35,419 nucleotides of DNA from positions 1-35,419 of the forward strand of contig SICM01000027.1 in the NCBI GenBank assembly GCA_009694805.1, in the 5' to 3' direction. How positions within the stretch are numbered: the stretch's first letter is position 1; each line of letters begins with the position of its first letter. Both the position numbers and the translations under genes were made by a program. Under the pieces are notes generated by a model, which was not told the DNA's origin, searched no databases, and saw only the letters and a list, made by a program, of their open reading frames with translations. Source of the DNA: Candidatus Latescibacterota bacterium (GTDB taxonomy: Bacteria; Latescibacterota; UBA2968; SICM01). This document shows, in pieces, positions 1 to 7,476 of this stretch.

Positions 1-2
1 GT

Positions 3-140
3 GGCTACATCAAACTCGAACTGCTGAAAGTCTCGACCAAACTCAACCACTTTGCGCTCAAGTCCAAACTCTACCTCAACGCGCTTCAGGTATCCTTCGA
101 TACTTTACGTCAACTCCAACCTGTCCGGTTGACTGCGTAA
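3..140 (+). CDS. Probable transposase, C-terminal fragment cut by window edge
   Basis: An open frame enters from the left edge and ends at TAA 138-140, giving the last 45 residues of a protein. The visible tail includes KLNHFALKSKLYLNALQ, a basic/aromatic helix that resembles the end of DDE-type insertion-sequence transposases; I recognise the style and not an exact family. There is no catalytic region in view, so the call rests on resemblance alone. It is on the opposite strand to the ribosomal cluster and lies 94 bp before the lexA promoter. It could instead be the end of another conserved protein. Confidence 0.4.
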   Translation, partial: GYIKLELLKVSTKLNHFALKSKLYLNALQVSFDTLRQLQPVRLTA

Positions 141-233
141 GGTGAGTTTTAAAGATACATCCCGGTGCAGTTCTCCGTCAAGCGTTTTTCAGTCGGGCCA
201 GACACCTGCCCGTTCGATCAGATAAAGTTGCCC

Positions 234-262
234 TTGACAAATGAACCCATGGGCAGTATATT
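234..262 (+). promoter_or_regulatory. Strong sigma70-type promoter for lexA
   Basis: A perfect -35 TTGACA (234-239) is separated by exactly 17 nt from a -10 TATATT (257-262, five of six consensus bases). Transcription would start near 269, giving a leader of about 33 nt before the lexA ATG at 302. The spacer contains the 8-bp palindrome CCCATGGG (246-253), which is where a self-repressing LexA operator would be expected. It does not match the E. coli or Bacillus SOS box, so operator function is an inference. Confidence 0.8.
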
Positions 263-301
263 CAAATGAGCAGAATTCACCGAACCCTAAAGGAGGTTCC
301 T

Positions 302-931
302 ATGAGAAAAAAGTTGACGGCGCGCCAGCAGGCCATCTATGAGTTCATCGTGGAGACCATCCGGTCAAAGGGCTATCCGCCCACGATTCGTGAGATCATG
401 GAGGAGTTTCATATCGCCTCCACCAACGGCGTCCGCACCACGCTGTCGGCCCTGGCCAAAAAAGGCTTCATCCATCGCAGGCCGATGCTCTCCCGGGGCA
501 TCGAACTCACCGATTTCGTGGAGCGGCAGGTCCTGCGCACCACCGAGATGCGGGAGGTCCCGATCATCGGCAGGGTGGCCGCAGGCGAACCCGTCCTCGC
601 CGTGGAGAACGTCACGGGCGCCCTCGCCGTGGACCGGTCGTTCCTGCCCGCAGAGCACGTCTTCGCGCTGGAGGTTCAGGGCGAGAGCATGAAGAACGCC
701 GGCATCCTCCCCGGTGACTATGTCCTGGCGCGGCAGCAGGAGCACGCCAGCCAGGGGGACATCGTCGTGGCCCTCGTCGGGGACGAGGCCACGGTCAAAC
801 GGTATTTCGAAGACGGCGACGCCATCCGCCTGATGCCGGAGAACGAGGCATTCCAGCCCATCGTCGTACCCAGGGGAAATGACGACTTCCGGATCGCCGG
901 GAAGGTCGTGGGATTGATACGCAGGTTCTGA
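302..931 (+). CDS. lexA: LexA, SOS-response repressor and self-cleaving protease
   Basis: A 209-residue repressor of the usual LexA length. The N-terminal winged helix (about 1-70, LTARQQAIYEFI and STNGVRTTLSALAKKG) binds operators. The C-terminal S24-type domain carries the Ala94-Gly95 scissile bond in RVAAGEP, nucleophile Ser129 in GESM and general base Lys166 in ATVKRY. RecA filaments stimulate self-cleavage and derepress DNA-repair genes. I chose ATG 302 because AAGGAGG stands at 291-297, and it gives the canonical MRKKLTARQ start; the in-frame ATG at 266 lacks such a site. It converges on dprA with only 10 bp between the two genes. Confidence 0.95.
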   Translation: MRKKLTARQQAIYEFIVETIRSKGYPPTIREIMEEFHIASTNGVRTTLSALAKKGFIHRRPMLSRGIELTDFVERQVLRTTEMREVPIIGRVAAGEPVLAVENVTGALAVDRSFLPAEHVFALEVQGESMKNAGILPGDYVLARQQEHASQGDIVVALVGDEATVKRYFEDGDAIRLMPENEAFQPIVVPRGNDDFRIAGKVVGLIRRF

Positions 932-941
932 TCGCGTCCCC

Positions 942-2037
942 TTACATCCTCATAAATCGTTTTCCCGGCAGTTGCCTCACCAGCCCCGCCAGTTCCAGCG
1001 AAAGCAGGGCGCTCAGGGCACGGCCCACCGGGAGCCCCGTGGCAGCGGCGAGGGCGTCCACATGAACGACCTCCTCGGCCAGAGCGTCCAGGATGGCCCG
1101 TTCCTCATCGGGCAGGTCACCCGGAGCCTGGGCCGGAGCCCGGACAGGCGGAGGCGCTCCCCGGAGATTCGTCTGGAGTTCCTCCACCACGTCCTCTACG
1201 GTCTGGACGAGCTTTGCCCCCTGTTGGATCAGACGATTGGCCCCCTCGCTCTTCCCGGAAGTGATGGGGCCTGGGACGGCGAACACCTCGCGCCCCTGCT
1301 CCAGGGCATGCTGCGCGGTCAGAAGCGCCCCGCTCTGGAGGCTCGCTTCCACCACCAGCACCCCGAGGCTGAGCCCGCTGATGACCCGGTTGCGCTGGGG
1401 AAAGTGGTGCGGTTCGGGGTCCGTGCCCATCGGAAATTCGGAGATCAACGCCCCTGCCCGCCCGATGGCGTCATACAGCCCTCTGTGTTCCGGAGGATAG
1501 AGGACGTCCACGCCGCACCCGAGGACCGCCACGGTCTTCCCCCCCTTTTCCAGCACAGCGCCGTGGGCTGCGGCGTCGATCCCCCTGGCCATCCCGCTCA
1601 CCACGGTGAATCCCCGCTCCGCCAGGCCCGAGGCCAGAATCTTGGCAGCCTGTCTCCCGTAGAAGGTGGACTGCCTGGCCCCGACCACGCAGGGCCCTTG
1701 CCACACCTCCCACGAGCCTTTCACGAACAGGATCGGCGGCGGGGCGGGCCGCCTCCCGCAGAAGAGGCGGGTACCGGCTGTCCCCCAGCGTCAAAAGCGT
1801 TGCGCCGGCTTCCTGGACAGCCCGGACCTGGCCCTCAATCCACGCCTCATCCCCGCCTGCCCGGATCGCGAGCGCCGTCTCCCGGTCCACCCTCGGCACC
1901 CCCATCAGCGCATCCAGCGATGCGGCAAAGACCGCCTCCGGGGTCTTGAACCTCCGGAGCAGCTCCCCGTAGAGCACCGGCCCCACGCCCGGCACCCCAT
2001 GGAGACGCAACCACCACTTCAGGTCTTCCACAAACAT
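942..2037 (-). pseudogene. dprA: DprA (Smf), DNA-processing protein, split by a +1 frameshift
   Basis: DprA loads RecA onto incoming single-stranded DNA in natural transformation. The N-terminal SAM-like part (WWLRLHGVPGVGP to DSRYPPLLREAARP) reads in one frame from ATG 2037. The Rossmann part (VSGMARGIDAAAH, PHHFPQRNRVISGLS, QSGALLTA) and C-terminal winged helix read in another frame down to 942. The frames cross in a G/C-rich run; deleting one G of the four at 1741-1744 (plus strand) restores RPPPILFVKGS and a 364-residue protein, the normal family length. With both halves intact and nothing else missing, this is either a very recent mutation or a homopolymer sequencing error. Confidence 0.85.
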
Positions 2038-2172
2038 CTCCCACGCTCCATTCTGGCCAAAACGACCAGCGGCGCGCCGCCAGAAACCCTCACCTCTGGA
2101 GCCCGACAAAACCGCTACACCGTCCGGGGGCACAAATCCCGATAGACCGCAGGACGTTAAGGTTGCGGCGCG

Positions 2173-2234
2173 CCAAGCCCGGCCCGGCGTTTGAGGGCCG
2201 ATTCTTTGCGCCACTTTCTTCTAAAGAAAGTGGC
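2173..2234. repeat. Hairpin module, copy A
   Basis: The unit has a CCAAG box (2173), GGCGTTTGAG 13 nt further on (2186-2195), then a hairpin with 11-bp perfect arms GCCACTTTCTT (2210-2220) and AAGAAAGTGGC (2224-2234) around a 3-nt loop. The same order of boxes recurs 112 bp downstream in copy B. The 346-bp stretch 2038-2383 holds no gene that I can support; these modules are its main content. Confidence 0.7.
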
Positions 2235-2284
2235 AAAAGGGCCGCTGAGTCAGATGCCTTGTTGGACAGAGGAAGTACGGCGGG

Positions 2285-2356
2285 CCAAGTCCCCCGCGGC
2301 GCTTGAGCGGGCGTGCTTCTTTTGCCAATTTTTCTTGCACGAGCAAGAAAAATTGG
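2285..2356. repeat. Hairpin module, copy B
   Basis: CCAAG (2285) and GGCGCTTGAG (2298-2307) stand at the same 13-nt spacing as in copy A. They are followed by a hairpin with 14-bp perfect arms, CCAATTTTTCTTGC (2325-2338) and GCAAGAAAAATTGG (2343-2356), and an ACGA loop. It lies 27 nt past the methyltransferase stop codon and may act as its transcription terminator, although no U-tract follows on the minus strand. Confidence 0.7.
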
Positions 2357-2374
2357 AATGCGGGACGGGGTGGC

Positions 2375-2393
2375 GAGGGGGCTTCACCCCCTC
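2375..2393 (-). terminator. GC hairpin across the methyltransferase stop codon
   Basis: GAGGGGG (2375-2381) and CCCCCTC (2387-2393) form a 7-bp stem with a 5-nt loop. The TGA of the methyltransferase gene (2384-2386) lies in the loop. No U-tract follows, so it could be a 3'-end stabiliser or part of a terminator together with the hairpin at 2325-2356. Confidence 0.4.
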
Positions 2394-3742
2394 TTGACCA
2401 GCTTCACCACGACCTCGCAATGCGCCGTCTGGGGAAACAGGTCTACCAGCCGCGCCCGCTCAGCCCGGTAGCCTGCGGCCGTCAGCCGGGACACATCCGT
2501 CGCCAGGGCCTCCGGGTTGCACGACACGTAGACGATCCGGGGGGGAGCGAGTTCGATCAGCCCTTGCAGAGCGCTCGAATGCATGCCTGCCCTCGGCGGG
2601 TCCACCGCCGCCACGTCGAACCGTTCCCCCTGCTTTCGAAGCTGTTTCAGGATCAGAGCGGCATCCCCCGCCACGAACCGGCATCCCTCCACCCGGTTTT
2701 CAGCGCAGTTTCGCAGGGCATCCCGCACCGCCTCCCCGGATGACTCCACACCCAGGACGCTGCCGGTCCGCCGCGCCAGGAACATGGCGATGGCCCCGGT
2801 CCCGCAGTAGAGGTCCAGCGCCCGTTCCCCCGGCAACAGGTCCGCGTACTCCGCCACGAGGTCGTACAGACGTTCCGCCTGCCGGGGGTTGGTCTGAAAA
2901 AACGAGGCCGGCGAGATGCGAAAGGTGAACTCTTCGAGGCGCTCCCGGATGAACCCCTCGCCGTGCAGGACGGTCGTCTCCTCCCCCGTGGCCACCTGGG
3001 CCTTCCGTCGATTGATGGTATGGACGAAGGTCACGACCTCCGGGGCGGCCTTCAGCACGGCCTGGGCCATGGCCTCTCGCTCCGGGAAGGGATCTTCCGA
3101 GGTGACGAGGTTGACCATCATCTCCCCGGTCCCCTTGCCCTCCCGCACCGTCACGAACCTGAGCAGCCCCCGGTGGCTCATCAGGTCGTAGACCCGCAGT
3201 CCCGCAGAGCGGGCGAACGCTCGGACCGCATCCACGATCCGGTTGGACGCCTCCGACTGCAGGTGGCAGCGCTGCAGGTCGAACACCTGGTCGAATTTGC
3301 CCCGCACGTGGAGGCCCAGAACGACCTCTCCCCCCTGCTGGCCGAAGGAGAACTCCATCTTGTTGCGGTAGAAGAAAGGCTCCGCCGCGGCCGTCGCATC
3401 CTCGAAAGGGAACTCGATGCCCAGGCGGCCCAGGGCGTCCCGTACCATCCCCGCCTTCAGATGAACCTGATCCTCGTAGGAGACCTCCTGCCAGAGACAG
3501 CCCCCACACGTCCCGAAGTGCGCGCAGACCGCTGGGATACGCCTCAGGCCCGGCTCCAGCATCGCCGTCATCCGGGCCTCCACGATCCCCTCTCGCACAC
3601 GTCCCACGCGAGCCTGGACCCGATCCCCCGGCAGGGCATCCGCCACAGAGAAGGTCAGCCCCTCCGCCCTGGCAAGCCCCCTGCCGTTCGAGCCCAACCC
3701 CTCGATCCTGACCTCCACCACCTGATTACGTTTCGGATTCAA
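2384..3742 (-). CDS. rlmD: 23S rRNA (uracil-5-)-methyltransferase, RlmD/RumA family, [4Fe-4S] type
   Basis: A 452-residue enzyme predicted to transfer methyl from SAM to C5 of a 23S rRNA uridine. An N-terminal TRAM domain (about 1-60) is followed by the iron-sulfur ligands Cys73, Cys79, Cys82 and Cys159, a SAM loop DLYCGTG (310-316), DPPRAG (381-386) and the catalytic Cys408 in VSCNPEAL. Start is TTG 3742, supported by AGGAG seven nt upstream. The family (RlmC, RlmD, TrmA-like) does not fix the target uridine, so the exact symbol is tentative. It lies 134 bp downstream of rplQ in the same direction and may receive read-through from the ribosomal operon. Confidence 0.85.
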   Translation of the reverse strand: MNPKRNQVVEVRIEGLGSNGRGLARAEGLTFSVADALPGDRVQARVGRVREGIVEARMTAMLEPGLRRIPAVCAHFGTCGGCLWQEVSYEDQVHLKAGMVRDALGRLGIEFPFEDATAAAEPFFYRNKMEFSFGQQGGEVVLGLHVRGKFDQVFDLQRCHLQSEASNRIVDAVRAFARSAGLRVYDLMSHRGLLRFVTVREGKGTGEMMVNLVTSEDPFPEREAMAQAVLKAAPEVVTFVHTINRRKAQVATGEETTVLHGEGFIRERLEEFTFRISPASFFQTNPRQAERLYDLVAEYADLLPGERALDLYCGTGAIAMFLARRTGSVLGVESSGEAVRDALRNCAENRVEGCRFVAGDAALILKQLRKQGERFDVAAVDPPRAGMHSSALQGLIELAPPRIVYVSCNPEALATDVSRLTAAGYRAERARLVDLFPQTAHCEVVVKLVKRG

Positions 3743-3760
3743 TCGAGCTCCTACAAAATC

Positions 3761-3802
3761 AGTCCCGAGTTACGGGTCGAAGGATTTGGGACCCACGACT
3801 CC
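3761..3802. repeat. Heptad-phased element after rplQ
   Basis: Six consecutive 7-nt units start at 3761, 3768, 3775, 3782, 3789 and 3796. The first two are AGTCCCG and AGTTACG; later ones follow a GGA/CGA-type pattern, the rough inverse of the left half. It is one of nine such elements in this window. Confidence 0.55.
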
Positions 3803-3849
3803 CAAATGACAGAGGGCAAGTCCGGCGCCCTCTGGCCAGCTTGCCCTCT
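3784..3849 (-). terminator. Twin hairpins at the end of the ribosomal supercluster
   Basis: The first stem has perfect 10-bp arms AGAGGGCAAG (3811-3820) and CTTGCCCTCT (3840-3849). A second has perfect 8-bp arms ATTTGGGA (3784-3791) and TCCCAAAT (3800-3807). They begin 27 nt past the rplQ stop. Neither has a U-tract, so they may be processing or stabilising structures instead of intrinsic terminators. Confidence 0.5.
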
Positions 3850-3876
3850 GAGACGATCCCTGCGGCTACGTCCCCG

Positions 3877-4323
3877 CTATGCCTCGGTCTTCGCTGTCGT
3901 CCCCTCTGCCTTCGGTTCCGACGACTTCGCCTCGGCCCCGCTCGCCGGCGCAACGGCCTTCACGGCCTCTTCCCCCGAAAAGGTCACGAGCGACATGGCC
4001 GCCCCATCTCCCCTTCGAGCGCCGATTTTCAGGACGCGCGTGTAACCCCCTTCGCGATCCACAAACCGGGGGGCGATCTCGTCAAACAGCCGCTTCACGA
4101 CCTTCGGATCGCGCACCGACCGGAGGACGTGCCGACGGGCGGCCAGGTCTCCGCGCTTGGCGAAGGTCACCAGGCGATCCACGACCCCCCGCAGGACCTT
4201 GGCCTTGGCATCCGTCGTGCGGATACTGCCCGCCTCGATGAGCGATGTGGCCAGATTTTTCAGCAGGGCCTTCCGATGACTGGACGTGCGCCCCAGCTTT
4301 CGAACCTTGCGTCCGTGCCTCAT
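3877..4323 (-). CDS. rplQ: 50S ribosomal protein L17
   Basis: L17 sits near the exit-tunnel side of the large subunit. The family start MRHGRKVRKLGRTSSHRKA is intact, and the core runs to about residue 115. The last 30 residues form an Ala/Glu/Lys-rich tail beyond the minimal bacterial L17, giving 148 residues in total. It starts 2 nt after the rpoA stop codon, so the two genes are probably translationally coupled. It is the final gene of the alpha-operon block. Confidence 0.97.
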   Translation of the reverse strand: MRHGRKVRKLGRTSSHRKALLKNLATSLIEAGSIRTTDAKAKVLRGVVDRLVTFAKRGDLAARRHVLRSVRDPKVVKRLFDEIAPRFVDREGGYTRVLKIGARRGDGAAMSLVTFSGEEAVKAVAPASGAEAKSSEPKAEGTTAKTEA

Positions 4324-4325
4324 GG

Positions 4326-5345
4326 CTAAAAATCCTCCTCCAGGGCGACGGCCTCTTTCTTATGGTCAGCCACGTTTTTGTATTGGGAGATATCCATCCC
4401 GAAACTCAGACCCAGGTTGTTCAGGATGGCATTCAATTCATTCAGAGATTTCCGGCCAAAATTCCGGTACTTCAGCATCTCAGGCTCTGTCTTCTGAACC
4501 AGGTCCTCCAGCGTGAGGATCCCCGCAGCCCTCAAGCAGTTGGCCGAACGAACCGACAGTTCCATCTCTTCCACCGGCATCTTGAGCAGATTTCCGACGC
4601 GCTGAGCCTCCTGATCGACCTCCTCCTCCTGGACGTCTTCGATCCCCTCCTCCTCAAAGTGGATGAACAACTCCAGGTGATCTTTCAGGATCTTGGCGGC
4701 AAACGACAGGGCGTCGTCAGGCTTCATCGCCCCATTGGTCCATATCTCCAGCGTCAATCGGTCGTAGTCCGTTCGGCGGCCCACCCGGGCATTTTCGATC
4801 TCGTAATGAACCTTCCGGATCGGCGAGAAGATGGAGTCGATGGCGATGACGCCCAGAGGCTGGTCCGTCCGCTTGTTGTCCTCCGCAAACACGTAACCGC
4901 GCCCCCCGCCCACCACCAGTTCCATCTTGAGGACGCTTCCGTCATCGAGCGTGGCGATGTGCAGATCGGGGTTGACGATCTCGATCTGGGCGTCCACCTG
5001 CAGATCTCCCGCCTTCAGGTCGCCCGGCCCCTGCTTCTCTACCAGAAGGGTCCGGTCCTCGTCTGCGTGAAGCCGGAGGCAGACCTCCTTGAGGTTGAGG
5101 ATGACCTCCGGAATATCCTCGACCACACCCGGCACGGTCGAGAACTCATGATACACGCTTTCGATCTTGACCGACTTGATAGCTGCGCCATGGATGGAGG
5201 ATAGCAGCACCCGACGCAGGGCATTGCCGATGGTGGTCCCGAACCCTCGCTCCAGCGGCTGCAGGATGAATTTGCCATACGTGCTGCTTAGCGTCGTCTC
5301 ATCGATCTGGACGGCTCTCGGCATGTGCAAACTCTTCCACTTCAT
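4326..5345 (-). CDS. rpoA: DNA-directed RNA polymerase subunit alpha
   Basis: RpoA dimerises to nucleate polymerase assembly; its C-terminal domain contacts UP elements and activators. The N-terminal domain carries ERGFGTTIGNALRRVLLSSI, the family signature for dimerisation and beta binding. The C-terminal domain keeps the DNA-contact arginine in VRSANCLRAAG and the FGRKSLNELN helix-hairpin-helix. I chose ATG 5345 (MKWKSLHMP, 339 residues) and not the frame's upstream start because it matches the family N-terminus and follows GAGAGGG by 5 nt. It lies between rpsD and rplQ as in most alpha operons. Confidence 0.96.
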   Translation of the reverse strand: MKWKSLHMPRAVQIDETTLSSTYGKFILQPLERGFGTTIGNALRRVLLSSIHGAAIKSVKIESVYHEFSTVPGVVEDIPEVILNLKEVCLRLHADEDRTLLVEKQGPGDLKAGDLQVDAQIEIVNPDLHIATLDDGSVLKMELVVGGGRGYVFAEDNKRTDQPLGVIAIDSIFSPIRKVHYEIENARVGRRTDYDRLTLEIWTNGAMKPDDALSFAAKILKDHLELFIHFEEEGIEDVQEEEVDQEAQRVGNLLKMPVEEMELSVRSANCLRAAGILTLEDLVQKTEPEMLKYRNFGRKSLNELNAILNNLGLSFGMDISQYKNVADHKKEAVALEEDF

Positions 5346-5405
5346 AGAAACCCTCTCACAGGCCACGCACCGTAAGGTGAACCTTCCCACGCTTCATCGC
5401 TGGTC

Positions 5406-6032
5406 TTACTTGGAGTAGAGTTCCACGATGAGCTGCTCCTCTACCGGGGTCGGGATGTTGTCCCGCGTCGGGTACTCCAGCAGGGTTCCCGAAAGATTGC
5501 TCTTATCCACGCTCAGCCACGGTACCTGCTGTCCCTCACCGGCCCGCTTGAGCGACTCGTGTATGAGCGCCAGTTGACGACTTCTTTCGCAGACCTGAAC
5601 CCGGTCACTGGGAGAAAGACGGTAGGAGGGGATGTCCACCAGACGGTCGTTGACGGTAATATGACGATGTCGGACAAGCTGACGCGCAGCCTTGCGCGAC
5701 GACGCAAATCCCAACCTGTAGACCACGTTGTCGAGGCGTGTCTCCAGAAAACGCAACAGCGTATCTCCGGTGACCCCCTTCACCTTCGTCGCCTTGATGA
5801 ACGTGGTGTGGAACTGCGCCTCCAGAAGGCCGTAAATCCGCTTGGCCTTCTGCTTCTCACGGAGTTGAAGCCCGTACTCCGAAAGCTTGGGGCGTCGCTG
5901 CCAGTGCATGCCGGGGATATAGCCTCGTTTCTCAAAGGAACACTTGTCCAGATGACAGCGTGTCCCTTTTAGGAAAAGCTTACTCCCCTCACGTCGACAC
6001 AACTTGCAGTTAGGGCCGGTATAGCGTGCCAT
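5406..6032 (-). CDS. rpsD: 30S ribosomal protein S4, zinc-binding form
   Basis: S4 nucleates 16S 5'-domain assembly and in many bacteria represses the alpha operon. The 208-residue protein keeps the N-terminal zinc site Cys9, Cys12, Cys26 and Cys31, and the S4 RNA-binding domain (RLDNVVYRLGFASSRKAARQ). The zinc form, unlike E. coli S4, matches the other C+ ribosomal proteins in this window. An S4 leader pseudoknot could not be identified upstream; instead the gap to rpsK carries a heptad-phased inverted repeat. Confidence 0.97.
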   Translation of the reverse strand: MARYTGPNCKLCRREGSKLFLKGTRCHLDKCSFEKRGYIPGMHWQRRPKLSEYGLQLREKQKAKRIYGLLEAQFHTTFIKATKVKGVTGDTLLRFLETRLDNVVYRLGFASSRKAARQLVRHRHITVNDRLVDIPSYRLSPSDRVQVCERSRQLALIHESLKRAGEGQQVPWLSVDKSNLSGTLLEYPTRDNIPTPVEEQLIVELYSK

Positions 6033-6069
6033 GCAGACTTGGATCTCCTTCCAAATGAGTCGCGACGCG

Positions 6070-6133
6070 AGTCCTGAGTCACGAGTCCAGGGTCTTCGGG
6101 GTCTGTTTTTTTGACCCGCGACTCAGGACTGTT
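6070..6133. repeat. Heptad-phased inverted repeat between rpsK and rpsD
   Basis: Four left heptads (starts 6070, 6077, 6084, 6091; AGTCnnn or GGTCnnn) face three right heptads (6113, 6120, 6127; GACnnnn). Perfect 11-bp arms AGTCCTGAGTC (6070-6080) and GACTCAGGACT (6120-6130) result. The right edge overlaps the rpsK stop codon (6132-6134), and the left edge leaves 37 nt before the rpsD start. Confidence 0.75.
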
Positions 6134-6527
6134 AGACCCTTCTCCGTTTCGGAGGTCGACAACCGTTGTGGGGGATGGGGGTGACGTCCTTGATGGCAGA
6201 GATCTCCAGGCCAGCGGCCTGAAGCGATCGGACAGCGGCCTCCCGCCCGACACCGGGGCCCTTGACCCACACCTCCACACGACGAAGTCCCATCCCCATC
6301 GCATCTTTAGCCGCTGACTCGGCAGCCAACTGGGCAGCAAACGGGGTGCTCTTCTTGGAGCCTTTGAACCCGACCTTACCCGTGGTCGCCCAGGAGATGA
6401 CGTGTCCCTCCCGGTCGGTCAGCGTCACGATGGTGTTGTTGAAGCTCGCCTTGATATGGGCAACGCCCACTGCATCCACGCGTTTGTTCTTCTTGCGTGC
6501 CCTGGGTTTTCCCTTCTCCGGCGGCAA
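6132..6527 (-). CDS. rpsK: 30S ribosomal protein S11
   Basis: S11 forms part of the 30S platform near the mRNA exit. The 131-residue product has [19 protein letters not shown], the S11 core [20 protein letters not shown] and the terminal [18 protein letters not shown], all near-universal. The start is TTG 6527, backed by AAGGAGG with a 5-nt spacer; no nearby ATG fits. The preceding gene rpsM is separated by a long inverted repeat. Confidence 0.97.
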   Translation of the reverse strand: MPPEKGKPRARKKNKRVDAVGVAHIKASFNNTIVTLTDREGHVISWATTGKVGFKGSKKSTPFAAQLAAESAAKDAMGMGLRRVEVWVKGPGVGREAAVRSLQAAGLEISAIKDVTPIPHNGCRPPKRRRV

Positions 6528-6544
6528 TTTGACCTCCTTATGAA

Positions 6545-6593
6545 TTCAATATTCAATATTCAAGACTCAAGATTTTGAATGTTGAATATTGAA
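6545..6593. repeat. Seven-heptad inverted repeat between rpsM and rpsK
   Basis: Seven exact 7-nt units start every 7 nt from 6545 to 6587. The left units are TTCAATA-like and the right units are the reverse complement, TATTGAA-like. Arms 6545-6563 and 6575-6593 are 19 nt long with a single mismatch, around an 11-nt loop. The element stops 2 nt from the rpsM stop codon and leaves 17 nt for the rpsK ribosome-binding site. It is AT-rich in an otherwise GC-rich operon. Confidence 0.85.
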
Positions 6594-6595
6594 AC

Positions 6596-6976
6596 TTACT
6601 TCGTCTCTTTCTTCACACGCGCCACGGTGCCTCGTTTAGGGCCTTTGCGCGTCCGGGCGTTCGTTCGGGTGCGCTGTCCCCGAACCGGAAGCCCGCGTCG
6701 ATGCCTGTAGCCTCGGTACGATCCGATGTCCATCAATCGCTTGATGTTCATCTGCACTTCGCCCCGGAGCGCCCCCTCAACCTTGTAATTCCCCTCGAGG
6801 TTGCTCCGAAGTTTGGCAATCTGTTCCTCGGTGAGCTGATGAACCCGAGTGTCAGGAGAAAGCTGGGTATCCTTCAGGATACGACGGGCTGACGAAGGCC
6901 CTACTCCATAGATGTAGGTCAGTGCGACCTCTATCCGCTTTTCTCTCGGCAGATCGACCCCTGCGATTCTGGCCAC
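6596..6976 (-). CDS. rpsM: 30S ribosomal protein S13
   Basis: S13 sits in the 30S head and makes intersubunit contacts with L5. The 126-residue protein starts [20 protein letters not shown], has a helix-two-turn-helix region ([12 protein letters not shown]) and ends in the basic tail [18 protein letters not shown] that reaches the tRNA sites. Start is GTG 6976 with GGAG seven nt upstream. It is the first gene of the alpha block, following rpmJ. Confidence 0.97.
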   Translation of the reverse strand: MARIAGVDLPREKRIEVALTYIYGVGPSSARRILKDTQLSPDTRVHQLTEEQIAKLRSNLEGNYKVEGALRGEVQMNIKRLMDIGSYRGYRHRRGLPVRGQRTRTNARTRKGPKRGTVARVKKETK

Positions 6977-7001
6977 GGCCTCTCTCCTCTAAAACAGGGC
7001 A

Positions 7002-7029
7002 AACGGAAAACGTAATTCGTTTCACGGAT
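7002..7029. repeat. Short heptad-phased element between rpmJ and rpsM
   Basis: Four 7-nt units start at 7002, 7009, 7016 and 7023. AACGGAA and AACGTAA are followed by TTCGTTT and CACGGAT, an approximate inversion. The block ends 2 nt from the rpmJ stop codon, the same placement as the stronger elements nearby. Confidence 0.5.
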
Positions 7030-7031
7030 CT

Positions 7032-7148
7032 TTATCCCTGCCGCTGCTTATGTCTCGGATTGGCGGAACATATGACCCGAACAACCCCGTGCCGCCTCAC
7101 GATCTTGCACTGGTTGCACCGTTTCTTGACTGAAGATTGTACTTTCAC
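7032..7148 (-). CDS. rpmJ: 50S ribosomal protein L36, zinc-ribbon form
   Basis: A 38-residue protein translating as [15 protein letters not shown] and ending [12 protein letters not shown]. The zinc ligands Cys11, Cys14, Cys27 and His32 are all present, so this is the zinc (C+) paralog. L36 packs against 23S rRNA near the elongation-factor side of the large subunit. Start is GTG 7148, with AAAGGA seven nt upstream. It sits in its usual place between infA and rpsM. Confidence 0.95.
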   Translation of the reverse strand: MKVQSSVKKRCNQCKIVRRHGVVRVICSANPRHKQRQG

Positions 7149-7236
7149 AATCGGATCCTTTGAAGACGAAGTCCACCACCAGGCCACAAAGGCACTGAGA
7201 AATCTGAAGGGATTTTCTAACCCATGTCTTGGGAAG

Positions 7237-7455
7237 CTATTTATACCGGTAGGTGATACGCCCCTTGCTCAAGTCGTAAGGCGAAAGCTCCACGGTCACC
7301 TTGTCGCCGGGGAGGATCTTGATGAAATTCATCCTCATCTTTCCGGAGATATGGGCGAGTACCTGGTGCTTGTTCTCAATCGCCACCCGGAACGTGGCAT
7401 TGGGGAGCGACTCGATGACAGTGCCTTCGACCTGAATGACGTCTTCTTTTGGCAT
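7237..7455 (-). CDS. infA: Translation initiation factor IF-1
   Basis: IF-1 occupies the 30S A site during initiation. The 72-residue single OB-fold has the family start [20 protein letters not shown] and closing [12 protein letters not shown]. It lies 21 nt after adk; the map gene commonly found between adk and infA is absent. The 88 nt to rpmJ hold no structure I can name. Confidence 0.97.
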   Translation of the reverse strand: MPKEDVIQVEGTVIESLPNATFRVAIENKHQVLAHISGKMRMNFIKILPGDKVTVELSPYDLSKGRITYRYK

Positions 7456-7476
7456 AGACCTGCTCTGAAAGATTTG

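Noticed and set aside
1741-1744. Programmed frameshifting in dprA
   Set aside because: No slippery heptamer, downstream structure or family precedent is visible; a point indel or sequencing error is simpler.
6545-6593. CRISPR-like array
   Set aside because: The units are 7 nt with no spacers, they invert at the centre, and no cas genes are present.
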